Of a stretch of 64,000 nt of DNA, positions 31,567 through 39,937 are shown in pieces (position 1 is the stretch's first letter; each line of letters opens with the position of its first letter). The stretch lies in assembly GCF_022808775.1 (NCBI RefSeq), contig NZ_JAKZLA010000005.1:62001-126000 (forward strand), read 5' to 3'. The translations under genes and the position numbers were made by a program. Under the pieces are notes generated by a model that was not told the DNA's origin, did no database searches, and saw nothing but the letters and a program-made list of their open reading frames with translations. This DNA comes from Geothrix terrae. Lineage in GTDB: Bacteria > Acidobacteriota > Holophagae > Holophagales > Holophagaceae.

Positions 31567-32057
31567 TCGACGCCCGCTTCCTGACCCAGTCGCCCCTGTT
31601 CAGGAACCTGGACGAGGTGGAGCGCGCCCAGATCCTGATCATCGGCCAGAAGCGCCAGGTCGCGGCCGGCGAGGTCATCTTCCGGGAAGGGGATGCCGGC
31701 GACGGCCTCTTCATCGTGCTGAAGGGCTCGGTGCGGATCTCCAAACGCGGCGCCACCGGTGAAGAGGCCCTCGCCGTCCTTGCCCCCCCGGCCTACTTCG
31801 GCGAGATGGCCCTCATCGACCTGGCCACCCGGGCGGCGGACGCCATCGCCAACGAGCCGTCCGAGCTGTTCTTCATCCCCCTGCAGGATCTCCGGTCCTT
31901 GATCGAAACCCAGCACAAGATCGCGCTCAAGATCCTCTATGCCCTCTGCGAAGTGCTCGCCCAGCGCCTGCGGGAGACCAACGACCGCTACATGAGCATC
32001 TTCACGATCGCCCAGTGGGGTGGCGCCAATCCCGGCGGCCCCATTCCCGTACCCTGA
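31563..32057 (+). CDS. Cyclic nucleotide-binding domain protein without HTH
   Basis: A 164-residue protein made almost only of a cNMP-binding beta-roll: LFRNLDEVERAQILIIGQKRQVAAGEVIFREGDAGDGLFIVLKGSVRIS, then PAYFGEMALIDLATRAADAIA, which carries the phosphate-binding cassette (F-G-E-M-A-L...R). A C-terminal helix ends in a Pro/Gly tail; there is no DNA-binding HTH. Such proteins act as sensors or scaffolds. The GTG start overlaps the ribBA stop (GTGA). Confidence 0.85.
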   Translation: MIDARFLTQSPLFRNLDEVERAQILIIGQKRQVAAGEVIFREGDAGDGLFIVLKGSVRISKRGATGEEALAVLAPPAYFGEMALIDLATRAADAIANEPSELFFIPLQDLRSLIETQHKIALKILYALCEVLAQRLRETNDRYMSIFTIAQWGGANPGGPIPVP

Positions 32058-32074
32058 ACTTGAAAGGAGTTCCC

Positions 32075-32395
32075 ATGTCCGACCTCGTAGCGCACATCAC
32101 CGACGCTGAGTTTCCCCAGGCCGTCGCCCAGGGTGTCACCCTCGTGGATTTCTGGGCCCCCTGGTGCGGCCCCTGCAAGATGATCGCCCCCGTCCTGGAC
32201 GAGCTGGCCGCCGAGATGAAGGGCCAGGCCAAGTTCGTGAAGATGAACGTGGACGAGAACCCCCAGGTGGCCGGCCAGTTCGGCATCATGAGCATCCCCA
32301 CCCTCATCGTCTTCAAGGACGGCAAGCCCGTGAACAAGCTCATCGGCGGCCAGCCCAAGCCCCAGCTCAAGGCGTTCGTGGAGAGTGCGTTCTGA
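32075..32395 (+). CDS. trxA: Thioredoxin
   Basis: A 106-residue thioredoxin, the general cytoplasmic dithiol reductant. The active site is WCGPCK (Cys31, Cys34), with D26 (VDFWAPW) and the cis-Pro in GIMSIPTLIVFKDG all present. Strong ribosome site AAAGGAGT. It follows the cNMP-binding gene by 17 bases and is followed by a terminator hairpin. Confidence 0.96.
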   Translation: MSDLVAHITDAEFPQAVAQGVTLVDFWAPWCGPCKMIAPVLDELAAEMKGQAKFVKMNVDENPQVAGQFGIMSIPTLIVFKDGKPVNKLIGGQPKPQLKAFVESAF

Positions 32396-32396
32396 G

Positions 32397-32483
32397 AGCT
32401 ATCAGGTGTCAGCTATCAGTAAAAACGCCGGGGCGACCCGGCGTTTTCTTTGGCTGAAAGCTGACAGCCGACAGCTGATAGCT
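32397..32483. repeat. Inverted AGCTATCAG-type repeat framing a terminator
   Basis: The left arm (32397-32420) holds AGCTATCAG twice with GTGTC between; the right arm (32454-32483) holds the complementary AGCTGATAGCT/AGCTGACAGC units. The arms can pair across the central terminator. The right arm ends on the stop codon (32484-32482) of the convergent response-regulator gene. The iterated unit suggests a dispersed repeat element. Confidence 0.5.
32422..32447 (+). terminator. Rho-independent terminator after trxA
   Basis: AAAACGCCGGG (32422-32432), a GCGA tetraloop, and CCCGGCGTTTT (32437-32447) form a perfect 11-bp stem ending in a T-run. It also serves as a hairpin for the convergent gene. 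Confidence 0.85.
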
Positions 32484-33393
32484 ACTTCCTTCTCAGCACC
32501 AGCCTCACCTGGTTCCCCTTGTCGTTGAAGTGGACTTCGTCCATCACGAGGAGGATGAGGGGCAGGCCGCGCCCGCAGTGGGGAGCCATCTCCGAATCGG
32601 GCTGGGGCGGAGAGAGCCGGCCGGCGTCGAAGCCACGGCCTTCGTCGCTGATCTCCACCTCGAACCGCTCCGTGTCCATGGCCAGGCGGACTTCGATGAG
32701 CCGCCCCGCATATTCGGGATCCGCCATGCGTTTGGTGCGGAGCGCCGCGTAGGCATCCTCCTTGGCGAAGAGATCCCCCTTCAGCCGCGAATCCAGGTCG
32801 AGGTTGCCGTGCTCCAGGGCGTTCACCAGCGCCTCATGCATGGCCATGGCGATGACGTCGATGTTGCCGACGGAGGCGAACCCCATGGGCACCAGCCGGT
32901 CCGTGAGGTGGTGCGTGAGGCTCGGGATGTCCAGCTCGTCCGACCGGAACAGGAAATGCCGCCGCTCGTTCACCAGCCCGCGCAGACCGTCGTCCGCCTT
33001 GCGGAGATCCCGGTGCAGCTCCACCAGGTGGAACACGCTGTGCACCAGATCCTTCATGGCGATGGGCTTCATGAACAGGTTGGAGGCGCCCAGCCGCATG
33101 GCCTGGATGGCGTAGTCCACCGAGGCCTGGCCGGTCATGAGCACCACGGGCAGGTGGGGGTGCGAGGCCTTCACCTTGTGGACCACCTCGAACCCGTCCA
33201 TGCCCTCCATGTTGATGTCGCTGATGACCAGGTCGAAGGGCGGGGCCTTGGGGTTCTGGAGGAGTTCCAGGGCCTGGGCGGCGTCGGGGTAGCCGTGGAC
33301 TTCCATGCCGTAATGGGCGAGGGCGGACTGGACCATCTCGAGCACCGAGGGGTCGTCATCGATCAGGAGGATGTGCGTCCCGCGGCGGGTCAT
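32482..33393 (-). CDS. Response regulator with C-terminal HATPase (anti-sigma-type) domain
   Basis: A 303-residue two-domain signalling protein. Receiver domain 1-125: acidic pocket IDDDP (11-15), phospho-acceptor Asp59 in DLVISDINMEGMDGFEV, switch Thr87 in MTGQA, Lys109 in MKPI. The C-terminal domain (~145-303) is a GHKL/RsbW-like ATPase with N-box MAMHEALVNALEHGN, G1 box VEISDEGRGFDAG and G2 GRGLPLILLV; no dimerisation/His-phosphorylation helix is present, so it is not a histidine kinase. This layout suggests a phosphorylation-controlled anti-sigma or serine kinase. It lies 14 bases after waaA on the same strand. Confidence 0.88.
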   Translation of the reverse strand: MTRRGTHILLIDDDPSVLEMVQSALAHYGMEVHGYPDAAQALELLQNPKAPPFDLVISDINMEGMDGFEVVHKVKASHPHLPVVLMTGQASVDYAIQAMRLGASNLFMKPIAMKDLVHSVFHLVELHRDLRKADDGLRGLVNERRHFLFRSDELDIPSLTHHLTDRLVPMGFASVGNIDVIAMAMHEALVNALEHGNLDLDSRLKGDLFAKEDAYAALRTKRMADPEYAGRLIEVRLAMDTERFEVEISDEGRGFDAGRLSPPQPDSEMAPHCGRGLPLILLVMDEVHFNDKGNQVRLVLRRK

Positions 33394-33407
33394 GGCGGCT
33401 CCACGCT

Positions 33408-34691
33408 TCAGAATACTCGATGAGGTTCCAGCCGGCTGGCGGCCGGAAGGGCGGCCAGATAGGGCTCCACAAGTCCCAAGGTGCGGTCCAGCGTGCCCCT
33501 CAGAGCCTCCGGCAGCGGGGCTGGGCCCCCTGAGCGCAGCGGCGCGGCGGCCAGGGTCGCCTCCAGCGCCGCGCCAAGTCCGACGGCAGGAACCACCTGG
33601 AGCAGGCCTGCTTCGCGCAGGGGTGGCACCAAGTCTTCGAAATTGGCGAAACCCGGGCCCACCAGGGCCGGAACCCCCGCGCGGACGGGCTCCAGCGGGT
33701 TGTGCCCGCCATCCGCCGCCCAGCCGCCGGCCACCAGTGCCACGGTGCCTTCGGCGTAGGCGGCCGAGAGCTCGCCCAGGGTGTCCAGGAGCAGCACGTC
33801 CGTCCCCGACCAGGGGGCGCCCTCCGCCCATCCGCCGGAAGCACGGCGGAAGGCCAGGCCCTCACCGGCCATCAGGCCCGCCACAGCATCGAAGCGACGA
33901 GGCTGACGGGGGGCCAGGATGAGTTTCAGGCCAGGGTGCTTCGCCCGGGCCTCACGCCACGCGCCGATGATCAGCCCCTCCTCGCCTTCCACCGTGTTGC
34001 CCGCCACCACCACGGGCAGGCCCACCCAGGCTTCGCGCAGCGCGGTCCAGCCTTCATGCAGGGGACGCGGGGGCGGAAGGTCGGCCTTGAGGTTGCCGCC
34101 CAACCGCACCTCCGGGGCGCCCAGGCGCCGGAAAGCCTCCGCGCTGGCTTCGTCCCGGGCCGCCACCAGGCTCAGCCGCGAGGCCGCCCGCCGCATCCAG
34201 GGGCCGCCCTTCCGGAGGGACTTCTCCGTGAGCCGCCCATTCACGATGACCCGCGGGACGCCACGAACCTCCAGCGCCTGGAGCAGCCCCGGCCAGATCT
34301 CGGTCTCCAGCGCCAGGAACAGGCCCGGCGGGCGCCGCAGGAACGGCTCCAGACCCTCGGGGTCATCCAGGGGAAAGGCCCCGCCACTGACCCGCCCCGT
34401 GCCGGCGTTCCAGCCCGGCAGCCGCTTCGCCATCAGCGCCAGCCCCGCCGGCGTGCCCGTGCTCAGATGGACACGGTGGCCGGCGTCGCGCAGGCGCGCC
34501 ACCAGGCCGTCCGCCAGCAGCAGCTCGCCCACGCTCACCGCGTGCAGCCAGATCCAGCGGCCCGCAGGCAGGTCCGGCGCATCAGCCTCCAGCCGCAGCC
34601 GCCAGCCCTCTGGCAGGCCCCGGGCGCAGGACCGGGCCATGGCCCCCGCCAGGGAGACGGCCGCGAGGTAACTCAGGTCTAGGGCATCCAT
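33408..34691 (-). CDS. waaA: 3-deoxy-D-manno-octulosonic acid (Kdo) transferase
   Basis: A 427-residue GT-B glycosyltransferase of the WaaA/KdtA family, which adds Kdo to lipid A precursor on the cytoplasmic face of the inner membrane. Recognisable blocks: WIWLHAVSVGELLLADGLVARL, LSTGTPAGLALM, LALETEIWPGLL, RVIVNGRLTEKS, VVVAGNTVEGEE, and the C-terminal GGHNPLEPVRAGVPALVGPGFANFEDLV, the CMP-Kdo-binding hallmark. Its presence implies LPS or lipooligosaccharide. Divergent from the CobW gene across a palindromic repeat. Confidence 0.93.
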   Translation of the reverse strand: MDALDLSYLAAVSLAGAMARSCARGLPEGWRLRLEADAPDLPAGRWIWLHAVSVGELLLADGLVARLRDAGHRVHLSTGTPAGLALMAKRLPGWNAGTGRVSGGAFPLDDPEGLEPFLRRPPGLFLALETEIWPGLLQALEVRGVPRVIVNGRLTEKSLRKGGPWMRRAASRLSLVAARDEASAEAFRRLGAPEVRLGGNLKADLPPPRPLHEGWTALREAWVGLPVVVAGNTVEGEEGLIIGAWREARAKHPGLKLILAPRQPRRFDAVAGLMAGEGLAFRRASGGWAEGAPWSGTDVLLLDTLGELSAAYAEGTVALVAGGWAADGGHNPLEPVRAGVPALVGPGFANFEDLVPPLREAGLLQVVPAVGLGAALEATLAAAPLRSGGPAPLPEALRGTLDRTLGLVEPYLAALPAASRLEPHRVF

Positions 34692-34745
34692 CCGTTTACG
34701 CTCTCACACTTGGTCGCGCCAGGACAAAGGAGACCTTGAAAGGAC

Positions 34746-34779
34746 GAACGCGAAGGGCGTGTTCGCGGTCTTCGCGTTC
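34746..34779. repeat. Dispersed palindromic repeat, copy 3 (perfect arms)
   Basis: GAACGCGAAG (34746-34755) and CTTCGCGTTC (34770-34779) form a perfect 10-bp inverted repeat with a 14-base loop in the divergent waaA/cobW-type gap. Related copies lie at 16118-16160 and in the glyQ 3' end. Confidence 0.6.
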
Positions 34780-34807
34780 CGCTTTTCCTCCAGGGCATGA
34801 TGGAGGC

Positions 34808-35818
34808 ATGCCCGATCGCGCTCCGCTCGAAGTCCTCATCGTCACCGGCCCCCTGGGCGCCGGGAAGACCACCGTCGTGAACCGGCTGCTGAAGGCCGAA
34901 GTCGCCGCCGGCCATCGGGTGGCCGTGCTCATCAACGAATTCGGCGCCATCAGCGTGGACGGCACGCTCGTGGACGCCGAGCGCCCCGAGCTGGCGGGTG
35001 TGGAGAACCTGGTGAACGGCTGCGTCTGCTGCAGCCTCCGCAACGACGTGGTGGCCACCCTCCAGGCCTGGTGCGAGCAGCCGGACGGCCAGCGGCCCGA
35101 GCGGGTGGTCCTGGAGACCACGGGCCTGGCGGACCCCACGGACCTGCTGGACCTGGAGGTGGAACCCGCCCTGGCCGGGCGCCTGCGGTTGGCCGGCCTG
35201 CTCACGGTCGTCTCCTGCCTGGCTCCCGTGGACCACCTGAAGACCAAGCCCCTACTCCATCGGCAGGCGGCCCTGGCCAGCCTCATCCACCTCAGCAAGG
35301 CCGATCTCGATCCCTCGGCGGCCGTAGCCTGGGAGGGCGAGCTGCGCACGGCCTTCAAGCACATCCCGTTGATCCCCACGCGCCACGGGCTCGCCCCTGA
35401 GGGCAGTCCCGATCCCTGGCGCGGAGACCTGCGCCCCATGCCCGAGGGCTGGGAAGCCTCTGGTGGCCCCAGTTTCGCCGAGGCCCGATCCCTCACGCTG
35501 CACTGGGACCATCCCGTGGATCCCGCGGCGCTGGAGGCCCTCCTGCTGGCACCGCCGGAATCCGGCGAACTGCTGCGCGCCAAGGGCGTCTGCGCCTTCG
35601 CGGGCTGGGCCGCCAGGAATGACGGCAGTGACCGCTGGGCCTTCCAGCTGGCGGACGGGCGCCTGGAGATCTCGCCCCTGCCCCTCCTCGCAGACGGCTC
35701 GGCTCCTGCCTGCGCGGCCGTGGTCATCGGCACCGGTCTGGACGGAGCCCACTGGAAGAAAGCCCTGCGCTCGCTGGAGCGGGCCCCCGCAGGCGCGCGT
35801 CGCAAGGCCATTCTCTAG
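34808..35818 (+). CDS. CobW/COG0523 family GTPase (metal chaperone type)
   Basis: A 336-residue G3E-family GTPase. Walker A GPLGAGKTT (14-22), the metal-binding NGCVCC motif (70-75), switch region LETTGLADP, and NKxD-like HLSKADLD (~160-167) are present; the C-terminal CobW_C domain (~230-336) contains LLRAKGVCAFAG, typical of the family. COG0523 GTPases deliver Zn, Co or Fe to target enzymes; the metal cannot be told here. The start at 34808 has GGAGG close upstream. No zinc-regulated neighbour is visible. Confidence 0.88.
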   Translation: MPDRAPLEVLIVTGPLGAGKTTVVNRLLKAEVAAGHRVAVLINEFGAISVDGTLVDAERPELAGVENLVNGCVCCSLRNDVVATLQAWCEQPDGQRPERVVLETTGLADPTDLLDLEVEPALAGRLRLAGLLTVVSCLAPVDHLKTKPLLHRQAALASLIHLSKADLDPSAAVAWEGELRTAFKHIPLIPTRHGLAPEGSPDPWRGDLRPMPEGWEASGGPSFAEARSLTLHWDHPVDPAALEALLLAPPESGELLRAKGVCAFAGWAARNDGSDRWAFQLADGRLEISPLPLLADGSAPACAAVVIGTGLDGAHWKKALRSLERAPAGARRKAIL

Positions 35819-35854
35819 CGCGGATCTGCCGCATCGCCGGATCCGCGTCGGGCT

Positions 35855-35863
35855 TGGTATCAT
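35855..35863 (+). promoter_or_regulatory. Predicted extended -10 promoter of tex
   Basis: TGGTATCAT is an extended -10 (TGn plus a 5/6 TATAAT match) about 38 bases upstream of the tex start codon; no good -35 is seen, as is usual for extended -10 promoters. Confidence 0.4.
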
Positions 35864-35900
35864 CGCAGTTCGCCCGGCCCCCGGGATGCAAGGAGCAAGT

Positions 35901-38405
35901 GTGGATCAAGTGCTCGACCTCATGGCCAAGGAGCTCAAGCTCCCCCGCGCCGGCGTGGCCGCCATCGTGGCGCTGTTGGAGGAGGGCAACACCGTCCCCT
36001 TCATCGCCCGCTACCGCAAGGAGGCGACGGGATCGCTCGACGAAGTCGCCATCCGCGCCGTCGAAGACCGCAACGCCTACTACAAGGACCTGCTGGACCG
36101 CCGGAAGACCGTGCTCAAGTCCATCGACGAGCAGGGCAAGCTCACGCCCGAGCTGAAGGCCAAGATCGAGGGCACCTGGGTGAAGGCCGAGCTGGAAGAC
36201 CTCTACCTGCCCTACAAGCCCAAGAAGCGCACCAAGGCCACGGTGGCCAGGGAGCGAGGCCTCGAGCCCCTGCTGGACTCGCTGCTGGCCGACGAGAGCG
36301 GCGCCGACCCCTTCCTCATCGCCGAGCCCTTCATCAAGGACGAGGACGGACTGCGCTCTCCCTCGGAATGCATGGAAGGCGCCGGGCACATCCTGGCCGA
36401 GCGCCTGGCGGAGGATGCGGAGATCCGCGCCTGGCTGCGCCTGGAGTTCCACGAGCAGGGCGTGCTGAAGTCCGAGATCCGCGAGGAGCGCAAGGCCGAC
36501 CAGGCCGCGCTGCGGTTCAAGCCCTACTTCGACTTCTCCGAGCCCATCCGCAAGATCCCCAGCCACCGCCTGCTGGCTCTGCGCCGCGGCGAGAAGGAGG
36601 AGATCCTCACCGTGAAGCTCCTGGTGGAGCGCGAGAATCTGGTCAGCCAGCTCGTCTCCAAGGTGCAGGTGAACCCCGCCAGCGGCTACCGGCGCTTCCT
36701 CAACGAGGTGGCCGGCGATGCCTTCGACCGGCTGCTGGCGCCCACCATCGAATCCGAAGTGCGCTACGAGGCCAAGAAGAAGGCCGACGGCGATGCCATC
36801 AAGGTGTTCCAGACCAACCTGGACCACCTGCTCCTGGCCCCGCCCGCGGGCCAGCGCTGCACCCTGGGCGTGGACCCCGGCATCCGCACCGGCTGCAAGC
36901 TGGTGGTCATCAACCGCCTGGGCCAGCTGGTGCAAAACGAGGTGATCTACCCCCTGGAGCCCAAGCGGGACCTGGAGGGCAGCCGCGCCATCCTCGAGAA
37001 GCTCTGCACCGAGAACCCCGTGGAGGCCATCGCCATCGGCAACGGCACCGGCGGCCGCGAGGTGGAGGCCTTCATCCGCGAGTGGCTGAAGGAGACGAAC
37101 CGCCAGGGCCTCATCTGCGTGAGCGTGAGCGAGGCCGGCGCCTCGGTCTACTCCGCCAGCGACATCGCCCGCGAGGAGTTCCCCGAGCACGACGTCACCG
37201 TGCGCGGCGCCGTGAGCATCGCCCGGCGCTTCCAGGATCCCCTGGCCGAGCTGGTGAAGGTGGATCCCAAGAGCATCGGCGTGGGCCAGTACCAGCACGA
37301 TGTGAACCAGACCGCCCTCAAGAAGGGCCTGGATGACGTGGTGGAGAGCTGCGTGAACCGCGTGGGTGTCGATCTGAACAGCGCCTCGTACAAGCTGCTG
37401 GCCTACGTGGCCGGCATCGGCGAGGGGCTGGCGAAGAACATCGTGGCCCACCGCTTCGAGCACGGCGCCTTCAAGCGCCGCGAGCAGCTCCTGGAGGTCG
37501 GGCGCTTCGGCGCCAAGGCCTTCCAGCAGGCCGCGGGCTTCCTGCGCATCCGCGACGGCGAGGATCCCCTGGACGCCTCCGCCGTGCATCCCGAGAGCTA
37601 CCCCGTGGTGCAGCGCATCTGCCAGCTGGCCGGCAAGACCGTGCCCGAGCTCATCGGCAATGACGCGGTGCTGGAGGGCCTGGATCCCAAGCTCTTCGTG
37701 GACGAGAAGGCCGGCGTGGAGACCGTGAAGGACATCCTCGCCGAGCTGAAGAAGCCCGGCCGCGATCCCCGCCACCAGTTCGAAGCGGTGCAGTTCCGCG
37801 AGGGCGTCAACAAACCGAGCGACCTGGAAGTGGGCATGGAGCTCCAGGGCATCGTCACCAACGTCACCGACTTCGGCGCCTTCGTGGATGTGGGCGTCCA
37901 CCAGGATGGCCTGGTGCACCTCTCCGAGATCGCCCACCGCTACGTGAAGAACCCGGCGGACGCCCTCAGCGTGGGCCAGGCCGTGAAGGTGAAGGTGCTG
38001 GCCGTCGATCTGGAGGCCAAGCGCATCGCGCTCTCCATCAAGGCCCTGCTGGCCGCCCCCGAGGGCGCGGAGCGGCCGCAACCGCACCATCGCCATCCTC
38101 AGGGCCGCCCTCAGGGCCGGCCCCAGGGTGCTCCCCGTCCGCCCAGGCCCCTGGGCGCCCCCCAGGCGGGTGCCCGGCCCCAAGGCCCCCGCCCGCCCCG
38201 CCCCGAGGGCCAGCGTCCCCCGCGACCCGAGGGTTCCCGGCCACCTCGGCCGGAAGGTACCCGGCCCCCGCGCACCCAGGAGGCCCGCCCGGCCCGGCCC
38301 GAGCGCGAGGCCCGACCGCCCCAGCCCAAGCGTGAGCCGGCGGTTCCGGCCTCAGGCGCTTCGCTGACCGACCTGATGGCCAAGTTCAACAAGGGACCCC
38401 GTTGA
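35901..38405 (+). CDS. tex: Tex-like RNA-binding transcription accessory protein
   Basis: An 834-residue Tex protein. Domains in order: N-terminal helical region with TVPFIARYRKEATGSLDE (~34-50), the YqgF/RuvC-like domain (CTLGVDPGIRTGCKLVVIN, ~320-338), helix-hairpin-helix motifs (LAYVAGIGEGLAKNIVAHR), and an S1 RNA-binding domain (~645-715; GMELQGIVTNVTDFGAFVDVG). Beyond the S1 domain lies a ~118-residue Pro/Arg/Gly-rich tail with about four tandem RPPRPEG units and a final short helix (SLTDLMAKFNKG). The GTG at 35901 follows AAGGAG by five bases; the ATG at 35886 contains that site and is less likely. Tex binds nucleic acid and influences transcription and stress responses. Confidence 0.93.
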   Translation: MDQVLDLMAKELKLPRAGVAAIVALLEEGNTVPFIARYRKEATGSLDEVAIRAVEDRNAYYKDLLDRRKTVLKSIDEQGKLTPELKAKIEGTWVKAELEDLYLPYKPKKRTKATVARERGLEPLLDSLLADESGADPFLIAEPFIKDEDGLRSPSECMEGAGHILAERLAEDAEIRAWLRLEFHEQGVLKSEIREERKADQAALRFKPYFDFSEPIRKIPSHRLLALRRGEKEEILTVKLLVERENLVSQLVSKVQVNPASGYRRFLNEVAGDAFDRLLAPTIESEVRYEAKKKADGDAIKVFQTNLDHLLLAPPAGQRCTLGVDPGIRTGCKLVVINRLGQLVQNEVIYPLEPKRDLEGSRAILEKLCTENPVEAIAIGNGTGGREVEAFIREWLKETNRQGLICVSVSEAGASVYSASDIAREEFPEHDVTVRGAVSIARRFQDPLAELVKVDPKSIGVGQYQHDVNQTALKKGLDDVVESCVNRVGVDLNSASYKLLAYVAGIGEGLAKNIVAHRFEHGAFKRREQLLEVGRFGAKAFQQAAGFLRIRDGEDPLDASAVHPESYPVVQRICQLAGKTVPELIGNDAVLEGLDPKLFVDEKAGVETVKDILAELKKPGRDPRHQFEAVQFREGVNKPSDLEVGMELQGIVTNVTDFGAFVDVGVHQDGLVHLSEIAHRYVKNPADALSVGQAVKVKVLAVDLEAKRIALSIKALLAAPEGAERPQPHHRHPQGRPQGRPQGAPRPPRPLGAPQAGARPQGPRPPRPEGQRPPRPEGSRPPRPEGTRPPRTQEARPARPEREARPPQPKREPAVPASGASLTDLMAKFNKGPR

Positions 38406-39031
38406 TGCGTCCGCCCCTGTCCCTGCTGGCGCCCGCGGCCCTGCTGCTGGTGCTGGCCTGCCAGCCGCGCCCCGCCGCCCCCATCTACGGTCCCTGGGAA
38501 GAGGGTCTGACCCTGGCCTTCGAGGATCCGTCCCGACCCCAGCCGGAGCGCTCCACGGACCGCCTGCAGGTACGCGTGGCCCGGTCGTCCATGGCGCCAG
38601 GTTCCCCCCGGGTGGTGCAACTGGACCTCACCAGCCTCCGCGGCCACATGAGCCTGCTGCTCCGCCACCAGGACGGCGGCATCGCCCTCCTGGGCGAGGA
38701 CGGCCAGGTGCTGGCCCAGACCCTGCCGCCAGGTTTCCCTTCCACCTCCACCTGGGAGGACCGGGGCACCCGGTTCCGCGTCGTGGGACGCGCCACTTGG
38801 GAAGGTGCCGCCCTCCTGCCGACCACCTCGGACCCCGTCGGCGTATGGGTGGAAACCCAGCCGCCACACGGGCCCCGGCGCCGCACGCTCTACCTGCCGA
38901 ACCTCGGCGAGGTGGAGTCCCAGGAGGAACGCGACGGCGCCTGGGTGACCATCAACCGGCTGGTGGCCCGCGGCTTCGTGGACCTGCCTGCCGCCCCCCT
39001 CCCCGGCCCGTTCCCCGGCCAACGTCCCTGA
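38405..39031 (+). CDS. Small lipoprotein of unknown function
   Basis: A 208-residue lipoprotein: MRPPLSLLAPAALLLVLAC gives a signal peptide with lipobox LVLAC, then a Pro-rich start and a compact beta-rich domain (VVQLDLTSLRGHMSLLLRHQDGG, FRVVGRATWEGAALLPT). I do not recognise the family. The ATG overlaps the tex stop (TGATG). lepB follows 22 bases later, so the genes probably share a transcript. Confidence 0.7.
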   Translation: MRPPLSLLAPAALLLVLACQPRPAAPIYGPWEEGLTLAFEDPSRPQPERSTDRLQVRVARSSMAPGSPRVVQLDLTSLRGHMSLLLRHQDGGIALLGEDGQVLAQTLPPGFPSTSTWEDRGTRFRVVGRATWEGAALLPTTSDPVGVWVETQPPHGPRRRTLYLPNLGEVESQEERDGAWVTINRLVARGFVDLPAAPLPGPFPGQRP

Positions 39032-39052
39032 TCGACCAATCCCGGAGCCGAC

Positions 39053-39931
39053 ATGGCCGCTGAACCCGCTTCCGACACGTCCACCGACCTCGAGGTCGAG
39101 CTGCCCCCCGGCGCCGCCAAGGGCGCCGTCCGGGACAACCTGGAAGTGATCTGCTTCGCGATGATCCTGATCCTGTTCTTCAAGACCTTCGTGGGCCAGC
39201 AGTTCAAGATCCCCTCCGCCTCCATGCGCAACACGCTGATGATCGGGGACCACCTGCTGGCCAACAAGTTCATCTTCGCGGAGCCCCAGTGGGCCTGGGA
39301 GGAGAAGCTCTTCCCCATGCGGGGCGTGAAGCGCGGCGACATCATCGTGTTCCGCTACCCCATCGACCGCGACCAGGACTACGTGAAGCGCTGCGTGGCC
39401 CTGGCGGGAGACACCGTGGAGATGCGCAACAAGCGGCTCTACGTGAACGGCAAGCTGGTCACCGGCCCCTTCGAGTTCCAGTTCGGCCGGAGCCCCGAGG
39501 GTCCCACGCCCGGCCCCTGGCCCCTGACCCGGAACGCCGGCGAGGCGGAGCACCCCGTGGGCCTGTGGCGGCACGCGGATCCGGAGGTGCTGGCCCTCCA
39601 TGACCACAACCAGATGCAGTCCATGAACAGCCTCATCCAGGATGGCTTCAAGGACAACCTGGGCCCCGTCACCGTGCCGCCGGGCCACATCTTCGCCATG
39701 GGCGACAACCGCGACAACAGCATGGACAGCCGCTACTGGGGTTTCCTGCCCATGGACCACCTGCGGGGCCGGCCCTTCATCGTGTGGTGGAGCTTCCGCG
39801 AGGGCGACACGGACAACGACAACGGCCGCGTGCCCGAGGGCCCCATGGACGTGGCCACCGATTTCATCGACGCCGCCCGCCACTTCTTCACCCGCACCCG
39901 CTGGGAGCGCACCGGGACCATTCCCGAGTAG
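39053..39931 (+). CDS. lepB: Signal peptidase I
   Basis: A 292-residue type I signal peptidase: one N-terminal transmembrane helix (NLEVICFAMILILFFKTFVG, ~29-48), catalytic Ser57 in KIPSASMRNTL, general-base Lys112 in DYVKRCVALAGD, and the box E GDNRDNSMDSRYWGFLP near 222-238. It removes signal peptides from secreted proteins at the outer face of the inner membrane. A ~70-residue insertion between boxes D and E (GRSPEGPTPG...LIQDGFKDN) is longer than in E. coli-type short loops but common in this group. Confidence 0.96.
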   Translation: MAAEPASDTSTDLEVELPPGAAKGAVRDNLEVICFAMILILFFKTFVGQQFKIPSASMRNTLMIGDHLLANKFIFAEPQWAWEEKLFPMRGVKRGDIIVFRYPIDRDQDYVKRCVALAGDTVEMRNKRLYVNGKLVTGPFEFQFGRSPEGPTPGPWPLTRNAGEAEHPVGLWRHADPEVLALHDHNQMQSMNSLIQDGFKDNLGPVTVPPGHIFAMGDNRDNSMDSRYWGFLPMDHLRGRPFIVWWSFREGDTDNDNGRVPEGPMDVATDFIDAARHFFTRTRWERTGTIPE

Positions 39932-39937
39932 TCCTGC

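Noticed and set aside
38190-38280. Tandem repeats in the tex 3' end as a possible CRISPR or minisatellite
   Set aside because: The repeats are in frame, encode RPPRPEG and have no spacers; they are part of the Tex tail.
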